Source of the DNA: CAWJPW01 sp963844845
GTDB taxonomy: Bacteria > Acidobacteriota > Thermoanaerobaculia > Thermoanaerobaculales > Sulfomarinibacteraceae
Reading direction: 5' to 3'
Length of the DNA stretch: 64,000 nucleotides
NCBI GenBank assembly: GCA_963844845.1
Contig: CAWJPW010000008.1
Span: forward strand, 434,001 to 498,000
Of this stretch, positions 58,905-64,000 are shown one piece after another (the stretch's first letter is position 1; each line of letters begins with the position of its first letter). Under the pieces are notes generated by a model that worked only from the letters and a program-made list of their open reading frames with translations, did not search any database and had not been told where the DNA came from. Made by a program: the position numbers and the translations under genes.

Positions 58905-59824
58905 GCCCCGCCGCCATCCTCGTCCCCAGCCTCGGCGCCCCCTCGCTCAAGGTGTGCCTCGCCGCCGTCGCCCGTCTCGACCCGCCACCGCAGGTCACCG
59001 TGCTGGTGCTGTCGGGCGGCGCCCCGCCACCGCCCCTACCCGCAGGGGTCGAGGTGATCCGGCGCGACCGCCGGCTGGGCTTTGCCGCGGCGGTAAACGC
59101 CGGCCTCATCGCCGCTCCCTCCAATGCCGACGTGGCGCTTCTCAACGACGACGCCGAGCCCGCCCCGGGCTGGCTCGGCACCCTCGCTTCGGCCCTGGCT
59201 GCGGCCCCCGACCGCGCCGCCGTCCAGGGAACCGTCACGAACGCCACCGGTGCGCGGGTGGACGGACGCGGTATCACCCTCGACCGCTGGGGCTTGGCGG
59301 TGCAGCTGGAGCGCGGCGCGCCGGCCGCCCTGGAACCCGCCGCACCGCGGCCGCTGCTGGCCGCCTCGGGCACCGCGGTGCTACTGCGCCGCACCGCCCT
59401 CGCCGCCGTCGCCCTAACCGGCGGGCGCGTCCTCGACGATCGCCTGGACAGCTACTACGAGGACCTCGACCTCGGCCTGCGCCTCGCCCGCCTCGGACTC
59501 GGCGCCGCGTGGGTCCCAGGAGCGCCCTGCCGCCACCTGGGCTCGGCCTCGGGCCTCGGCCACCGCTGGCGGCATCCGTGGTGGCTGCTGGCCAATCGTT
59601 GGCGGGTGCTTGCCGCCAACCTCACCCGCGGCGCCCTCCTCACCGCCCTGCCTCGTCTGCTGCGTGGTGAGCTCCGCGCTGTCCGCAGCCTGGTGCGCCG
59701 CAACCCGCGGGCGCTGCCGGCAGCGGCCGCGGTGGCCGTCCAGCTGCCCCGCCTAGTGGCCTGGGGGTGGCGGCGGCCGTCGCCGGGCCCTCGTCTGGAC
59801 CGGCTTCCGAGAGGCGCGCAGTGA
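58901..59824 (+). CDS. GT2-family glycosyltransferase
   Basis: The 307-residue protein has the GT-A fold of family 2: AAILVPSLGAPSLKVCLAAV at the N-terminus, GFAAAVNAGLIAA and the metal-binding DDA of LLNDDAEP (about residue 83), and the acidic ED motif in YYEDLDLGLRLA. It also shows the rhamnosyl-transferase-like pattern of the ending. The GTG at 58901 overlaps the stop of the previous gene (GTGA). It would transfer a sugar to a lipid-linked acceptor on the cytoplasmic face. It is part of the four-gene operon 55440-61910. Confidence 0.85.
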   Translation: MSPAAILVPSLGAPSLKVCLAAVARLDPPPQVTVLVLSGGAPPPPLPAGVEVIRRDRRLGFAAAVNAGLIAAPSNADVALLNDDAEPAPGWLGTLASALAAAPDRAAVQGTVTNATGARVDGRGITLDRWGLAVQLERGAPAALEPAAPRPLLAASGTAVLLRRTALAAVALTGGRVLDDRLDSYYEDLDLGLRLARLGLGAAWVPGAPCRHLGSASGLGHRWRHPWWLLANRWRVLAANLTRGALLTALPRLLRGELRAVRSLVRRNPRALPAAAAVAVQLPRLVAWGWRRPSPGPRLDRLPRGAQ

Positions 59825-61017
59825 GAGTCCTGGTGCATACCGACGACCGCGTGGGCCCGGCCATGGCCGGCTCGGCCTTGCGCGCCTGGGAGCTTGCCCG
59901 GGTGCTGGCGGCCGCGGGGCACCGGGTGCGGCTGGCCGCTGCCCCCGGCTCCACCGCGCTCGCGCCGGACGGCCCCGAGGTGACCACGCGGGCCCGCTGG
60001 AGCCGCACCGACGCGGTGTTGGCGGCCCCGTGGCACCTTCCGCCCCTCGCCTTTCTGGGCTCCCGCCTTCTGGTGGTGGACGGCGTGACGCCGCTGCTCG
60101 CCGAGCTTGCCGCCGCGCCGCCCACCCGCGAAGTGCTGGAGCGCCGCCGCACCGCCGCCGCCCGCCTGCCCCTGGCGTTGGCACGGGCCGACGCGATCCT
60201 CGCTGCCGGTGAGGCTCAGCGGGCGTGGTGGCGGACACGCCTGGCGGCGGTGGGACGGGATGGGGTGCCGGTTCTCGACGTCCCCTTCGGCATCCCCGCG
60301 GAGGATCCCCCGCCCGAGCGTGACGACATCCCGGGCGTGCCGACAGGCTGGGCCGTGGCCCTCTGGTGGGGTGGGGTGTGGCCGTGGCTCGACCTCGACA
60401 CCTTGCTGGGGGCGCGCGCCCGCCTCGCCCGCGCCGCGCTCAGCGTCGTCGTGCCGGTGGCCGCCCGCCCCGGCGCCGCGGTCCCGCGCCTGGACGGCGA
60501 GGCGCTGCTGGAGAAGGCGGCATCCCACGGCCTCAAGCCGCCCCAGGTGGTACCGCTGGAGCACTGGGTGCCCTACGGCGAGCGTCACCGCGTGCTCAAC
60601 CGCGCCAGCCTCCTGGTGGTACTCCACCGCGCCGGCGCCGAGGCGCGCCTCGCCTTCCGCACCCGGGCCATGGACGGCCTCTGGGCCGGCGTCCCGTTGC
60701 TCCTCAGCGAGGGTGGCGCGGTGGCCGAGATTGCCCGTCGCGAGAGCTGGGGCGGAGTGGTGGCCGCCGGCGACGAGACCGGCGTCGCTGCGGCCCTGGA
60801 GCTGCTCCTGGGCGAGACCCAGCAGCGTCGTTGCCGCGCCTCCCTGGTGTCCAGCCGGCCGGCCTGGCGCTGGCCTCGGGTGGCAGCCCCGCTGCTCGCC
60901 GCGCTCCCCGAGCTGCCGCTGGCGCCGCACGGCAGCGTCGTCCGCGCAAGCGTCAGTGCCGCTGCCCTGCTCGCCGGCCGACCCGGGTTCCCGGTACGGC
61001 ACGGTGAGGGACCATGA
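59821..61017 (+). CDS. GT4-like glycosyltransferase
   Basis: The 398-residue protein looks like a two-domain GT-B glycosyltransferase. The N-terminal part has RVLVHTDDRVGPAMAGSALR and ARVLAAAGHRVRLAAAPGS. In the C-terminal part the usual E-x7-E motif is weakly kept, with RTRAMDGLWAGVPLLLSEGG and ETGVAAALELLLG in donor-site position. The GTG at 59821 overlaps the stop of the GT2 gene (GTGA). It sits between two GT2 genes in the operon. Fold and family are likely; substrates are unknown. Confidence 0.7.
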   Translation: MRVLVHTDDRVGPAMAGSALRAWELARVLAAAGHRVRLAAAPGSTALAPDGPEVTTRARWSRTDAVLAAPWHLPPLAFLGSRLLVVDGVTPLLAELAAAPPTREVLERRRTAAARLPLALARADAILAAGEAQRAWWRTRLAAVGRDGVPVLDVPFGIPAEDPPPERDDIPGVPTGWAVALWWGGVWPWLDLDTLLGARARLARAALSVVVPVAARPGAAVPRLDGEALLEKAASHGLKPPQVVPLEHWVPYGERHRVLNRASLLVVLHRAGAEARLAFRTRAMDGLWAGVPLLLSEGGAVAEIARRESWGGVVAAGDETGVAAALELLLGETQQRRCRASLVSSRPAWRWPRVAAPLLAALPELPLAPHGSVVRASVSAAALLAGRPGFPVRHGEGP

Positions 61018-61910
61018 GCGCCGACACCGCAGCGGTGGTAGTGCGCTGGCGCGGCGGCGAGGAGGTCGCGCGCTGCCTCGCCGCCCTCGTCGAGCGTGGT
61101 GGCCCACGCCTGGCCGAGATGATCCTCGTGGACTCGGGCTCAGGCGACGGGGGCGGCGCCGAGCTGGCGGCACGCTTCCCGACGGTGCGACTGGTGGCGC
61201 TGGAGTCCAACCGCGGATTCGCCTTCGCCGCCGACCGCGGTGCCGCGGCCACCACGGCACCGCTGCTGCTGCTGCTCAACCCCGACGCCGAGGTGACGCC
61301 CGGCGCCCTCGATGTGCTCGCCGGCCATCTCGACGGCCGCCCCGGCGTGGCCGGTGCGGTGCCTCTGCTGCGCTACCCCGACGGGCGTCCCCAGCACCGT
61401 TGGCAGCTGCGCCGCCTGCCCGGTCCATGGCGCCTGGCCGCCGGCCTCGCGGGCGCACCGGCCTTCGTCAGCCCCCCCGCCGGGCCGGCACCGGTGCCGC
61501 AGCCGGCCGCCGCCTGCTGGCTGGTCCGGCGCGAGGTGTGGGACGCCCTCGGCGGCCTCGACCCCGCGTTCGTACCGGCGTGGTGGGAGGACGTGGACTT
61601 CTGCGCCCGCCTCGCCGCCGGGCTCGAGGCCGGCACACTCCCGGCCGCCGAGGGCTTCCAGCTTGCGCCGGGCGCCACGGTTCAGCACTCCGGAGGCGGC
61701 TCCGCCGCGCGACTGGGCGACGCCGCCTTCATCACCGCGTACCTCGGCAACCTGCTGCGCTACGCGAGCCGCCACCATCCCGACGCCCTGCCCGCCATCC
61801 GCCTTGGCCTCACTGCCAGTCTCCTCGCCCGCGCTACCCTCCGGCCCCGGCAAGCCTCGGCGTACCTGCGGGCGCTTCGAGAGGTTCGCAGAGCCGCGAC
61901 GAGCAGCTGA
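61014..61910 (+). CDS. GT2-family glycosyltransferase
   Basis: This 298-residue protein is a family 2 glycosyltransferase: AAVVVRWRGGEEVARCLAAL and MILVDSGSGDGG at the N-terminus, SNRGFAFAADRGAAA, and the metal-binding NPDAEV in LLLLLNPDAEVTPG (about residue 88). The acidic WWEDVDFCARLA block lies near residue 200. It overlaps the previous gene by 4 nt (ATGA). It is the last gene of the operon; after it a 121-nt gap leads to the fur-katG pair. Confidence 0.85.
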   Translation: MSADTAAVVVRWRGGEEVARCLAALVERGGPRLAEMILVDSGSGDGGGAELAARFPTVRLVALESNRGFAFAADRGAAATTAPLLLLLNPDAEVTPGALDVLAGHLDGRPGVAGAVPLLRYPDGRPQHRWQLRRLPGPWRLAAGLAGAPAFVSPPAGPAPVPQPAAACWLVRREVWDALGGLDPAFVPAWWEDVDFCARLAAGLEAGTLPAAEGFQLAPGATVQHSGGGSAARLGDAAFITAYLGNLLRYASRHHPDALPAIRLGLTASLLARATLRPRQASAYLRALREVRRAATSS

Positions 61911-61996
61911 GAGCCACCCGGGGCACGGCGAGTTGGCCGGGGGGCCGTGCTCGGCGACGGAGCCGCCCTTCAGCGGAGCTGGCTCGCACCTCAGTC

Positions 61997-62025
61997 TTGA
62001 CAAAGTCCAAAGTTAGACGTATATT
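61997..62025 (+). promoter_or_regulatory. Promoter of fur-katG, leaderless, with Fur-type dyad
   Basis: TTGACA (61997-62002) and TATATT (62020-62025) are separated by exactly 17 bp; the AT-rich block contrasts sharply with its surroundings. The ATG at 62032 lies 7 nt after the -10 box, where transcription should start, so the message is probably leaderless. An imperfect palindrome GTCCAA-AG-TTAGAC (62005-62018) fills the spacer and is a candidate Fur site. Confidence 0.7.
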
Positions 62026-62031
62026 ATATTC

Positions 62032-62556
62032 ATGTATGGCGACTCAGCCTCTCTGCTCCGCCGGCACGGTGTCCAGGTCACGGCTCAACGTTTGGCCGTT
62101 CTCGCGGCGGTGTCAGGTGGACCGCACGGCACCGCGGACGATATCACCAAGGCGGTGCGGGCCGAGATCGGCATCATCTCCCGCCAGGCGGTGTACGACA
62201 CCCTGGGCGTCCTGGCCGACAAGGGCCTCGTCCGGCGCATCCAGCCCGCCGGGTCGCCGGCGCGCTATGAGGACCGGACCGGCGACAACCACCACCACCT
62301 GATCTGCCGCACCTGCGGCCGGATGGTCGACGTCGACTGTGCCGTCGGCGCCGCGCCGTGCCTGACCGCCGCCGACGACTCGGGCTTCGAGATCGACGAG
62401 GCCGAGGTGATCTACTGGGGCCGCTGCCCCGACTGCCTCGCCCGGGCTCCGGTCCGGTCGGGGACTGACGACGAGACCGTCGCCGTCCCGCGGGTTCCGC
62501 ACCCGAGCGGCGACATCGACCGAGCTTCAGCTCACGATGAGACCGAGCAAGCATAA
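62032..62556 (+). CDS. fur: Fur-family peroxide/iron regulator (FurA/PerR-like)
   Basis: The 174-residue protein has the Fur winged helix (LLRRHGVQVTAQRLAVLAAV, IISRQAVYDTLGVLADKGLV) and the zinc/regulatory region DNHHHLICRTCGRMVDVDC, with a second CxxC near CPDCL. Its position right before katG, with shared promoter and a dyad inside the promoter, fits the FurA-KatG arrangement in which the regulator represses both genes and is inactivated by peroxide. The C-terminal 30 residues are an unusual hydrophilic tail without known role. The ATG at 62032 lies at the predicted transcription start. Confidence 0.88.
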   Translation: MYGDSASLLRRHGVQVTAQRLAVLAAVSGGPHGTADDITKAVRAEIGIISRQAVYDTLGVLADKGLVRRIQPAGSPARYEDRTGDNHHHLICRTCGRMVDVDCAVGAAPCLTAADDSGFEIDEAEVIYWGRCPDCLARAPVRSGTDDETVAVPRVPHPSGDIDRASAHDETEQA

Positions 62557-62567
62557 GGAGAGCCAAC

Positions 62568-64000
62568 ATGTCAGACAACGCCAGCAAGTGCCCGGTGACG
62601 GGCGGACACCATGCAAGGGCGACCACCAACCGAGACTGGTGGCCGAACCAGCTGAACCTGAGGATCCTCCACCAGAACCCTCCCCAGGCCGATCCCATGG
62701 GCGAGGAGTTCGACTACGCCGCAGAGTTCAAGACCCTCGACCTCGCCGCCGTCAAGAAGGACCTCCACGAGCTGATGACCTCGTCGCAGGACTGGTGGCC
62801 GGCGGATTGGGGCCACTACGGCGGGCTGTTCATCCGCATGGCGTGGCACAGCGCCGGCACCTACCGCATCCACGACGGCAGGGGGGGCGCGTCCTCCGGC
62901 ACGCAGCGCTTCGCGCCGCTCAACAGCTGGCCCGACAACGCCAACCTCGACAAGGCCCGCCGGCTGCTGTGGCCGATCAAGCAGAAGTACGGCCGCAAGA
63001 TCTCGTGGGCCGACCTGCTGGTCCTGGCCGGGAACTGCGCCCTGGAGTCCATGGGGTTCAAGACGTTCGGCTTCGCCGGCGGGCGCGAGGACGTCTGGGA
63101 GCCCGAGGAGGACATCGACTGGGGCACCGAGACCGAGTGGCTGGGCGACGAGCGCTACAGCGGCGAGCGGGTGCTCGAGAACCCCTACGGCGCCGTGCAG
63201 ATGGGCCTCATCTACGTGAACCCGGAGGGACCCAACGGCGAGCCGGATCCGGTCGCCTCGGGCCGCGACGTGCGCGAGACCTTCGCGCGCATGGCCATGA
63301 ACGACGAGGAGACCGTGGCGCTCACCGCCGGCGGCCACACCTTCGGCAAGTGCCACGGTGCGTCGCCCCAGGAGCCGTACGTGGGCCGCGAGCCGGAGGG
63401 GGCGGGCCTCGCGGAGCAGGGCCTGGGCTGGAAGAGCAGCTACCGCAGCGGTAAGGGCGGCGATGCCTTCACCAGCGGCATCGAGGGCGCGTGGACCCCG
63501 AACCCCACCACGTGGGACACGGGCTACTTCGACATGCTCTTCGGCTACGAGTGGGAGCTCGTGAAGAGCCCGGCGGGCGCCTGGCAGTGGCAGGCGAAGG
63601 ACGTTGCCGAAAAGGACATGGTGACCGACGCCCACGACCCGTCCAAGAAGCACCCGCCCATCATGACCACCGCCGACATGTCCATGCGGATGGACCCGAT
63701 CTACGAGAGGATCTCGCGTCGGTTCCACGAGCACCCCGACGAGTTCGCCGATGCCTTCGCCCGGGCCTGGTTCAAGCTCACCCATCGCGACATGGGGCCC
63801 GTCACCCGCTACCTCGGCCCGGAGGTCCCCGAGAAAGAGCTGATCTGGCAGGATCCCGTGCCCGCCGTGGACCACGAGCTCATCGGGGACGAGGACGTCG
63901 CCGCCCTCAAGCGCCAGATCCTCGCCTCGGGGCTGTCCACCCGAGAGCTGGTGTCGACCGCGTGGGCGTCGGCGTCGACCTTCCGCAACTCGGACAAGCG
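62568..64000 (+). CDS. katG: Catalase-peroxidase KatG (5' part, runs off the window)
   Basis: The open frame from ATG 62568 covers about 477 codons of the usual 730 and continues beyond the window. It encodes a heme peroxidase that breaks down hydrogen peroxide. The distal active-site RMAWHSAGTYR and the Trp of the Met-Tyr-Trp adduct are in place (about residues 90-100). The Tyr lies in LIYVNPEGPNG, the Met in FARMAMNDEETVAL, and the proximal heme-ligand His in AGGHTFGKCHG. AAGGAG precedes the start, 11 nt after the fur stop, so the two are translated from one message. The missing C-terminal domain normally has no catalytic heme. Confidence 0.96.
   Translation, partial: MSDNASKCPVTGGHHARATTNRDWWPNQLNLRILHQNPPQADPMGEEFDYAAEFKTLDLAAVKKDLHELMTSSQDWWPADWGHYGGLFIRMAWHSAGTYRIHDGRGGASSGTQRFAPLNSWPDNANLDKARRLLWPIKQKYGRKISWADLLVLAGNCALESMGFKTFGFAGGREDVWEPEEDIDWGTETEWLGDERYSGERVLENPYGAVQMGLIYVNPEGPNGEPDPVASGRDVRETFARMAMNDEETVALTAGGHTFGKCHGASPQEPYVGREPEGAGLAEQGLGWKSSYRSGKGGDAFTSGIEGAWTPNPTTWDTGYFDMLFGYEWELVKSPAGAWQWQAKDVAEKDMVTDAHDPSKKHPPIMTTADMSMRMDPIYERISRRFHEHPDEFADAFARAWFKLTHRDMGPVTRYLGPEVPEKELIWQDPVPAVDHELIGDEDVAALKRQILASGLSTRELVSTAWASASTFRNSDK

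Noticed and set aside
1..64000. tRNA, rRNA, CRISPR, IS or phage features
   Set aside because: No cloverleaf-like arms, T-loop signatures, short-repeat arrays, transposase or integrase motifs were found by reading the sequence; a dedicated scan would be decisive.

Overview
This is a 64 kb, very GC-rich chromosomal window (only promoters and operators are AT-rich) from an unidentified bacterium. No rRNA, tRNA, CRISPR array, integrase or transposase was recognised. The gene mix includes a tricorn-type protease, a multiheme cytochrome fused to TPRs, MopE-type Cys/Asp repeats, DUF1566/EF-hand and beta-helix exported proteins, a bacterial microcompartment of the sugar-phosphate type, and C-terminal FESG-type motifs. 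That mix suggests an Acidobacteriota-like organism (Thermoanaerobaculia would fit) or another GC-rich deep-branching Gram-negative. This placement is inference from gene content only.

Layout. 31-4767: surface polysaccharide genes (three GT4 glycosyltransferases and a polyprenyl glycosyl-1-phosphate transferase). 5239-17427: tricorn protease, NAD-malic enzyme, a GT-C membrane protein, multiheme cytochrome-TPR protein, ferredoxin, a P19-like metal-binding protein, old yellow enzyme and a UMF1 transporter. 17476-19413: archease and RtcB, an RNA repair pair. 19654-24860: exported or repeat-rich proteins, namely a MopE-like protein with 165-nt tandem repeats, a cytidylate-kinase-like protein paired with an extraordinary 22-heptad R-T-x-L-A repeat protein ending in a DUF202 membrane domain, and a DUF1566/EF-hand protein. 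25315-27546: monomeric isocitrate dehydrogenase.

27855-33749 is a complete microcompartment locus. Two dyad operators placed 53 bp apart around a promoter precede a winged-helix regulator. Then come an RpiB-DeoC fusion, two tandem-domain shell proteins (BMC-T), one hexamer protein (BMC-H), three pentamer proteins (BMC-P) and a CoA-acylating-type aldehyde dehydrogenase. Read together, a phosphorylated sugar would be cleaved by the aldolase domain to acetaldehyde plus glyceraldehyde-3-phosphate, and the aldehyde oxidised inside the shell.

33921-40882 holds a SYLF protein, a membrane protein, a divergent Nramp-like carrier, an M19 dipeptidase, an alpha/beta hydrolase and a DUF4287/DUF5655 protein. 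41311-46490 is a tandem family of three paralogous secreted beta-helix proteins with a small exported protein between them. 46608-53191 contains an AlkZ-like protein, a GT-C protein, a short-chain epimerase/reductase, an unusual NifX-like/FKBP fusion, and a decayed exported-protein gene with two stops and a frameshift. 53304-55217 is a fluoride-resistance unit: fluoride riboswitch, CrcB channel, DUF190-CBS protein. 55440-61910 is a four-gene, 4-nt-overlapping glycosylation operon. 61997-64000 is a fur-katG peroxide-defence pair with a leaderless promoter; katG runs off the window.

The most unusual items are the RTxLA-DUF202/kinase-like pair with its structured leader, the microcompartment locus with its fused and apparently Cys-less RpiB domain and paired operators, the triplicated beta-helix family, and a dispersed palindromic intergenic repeat present three times.
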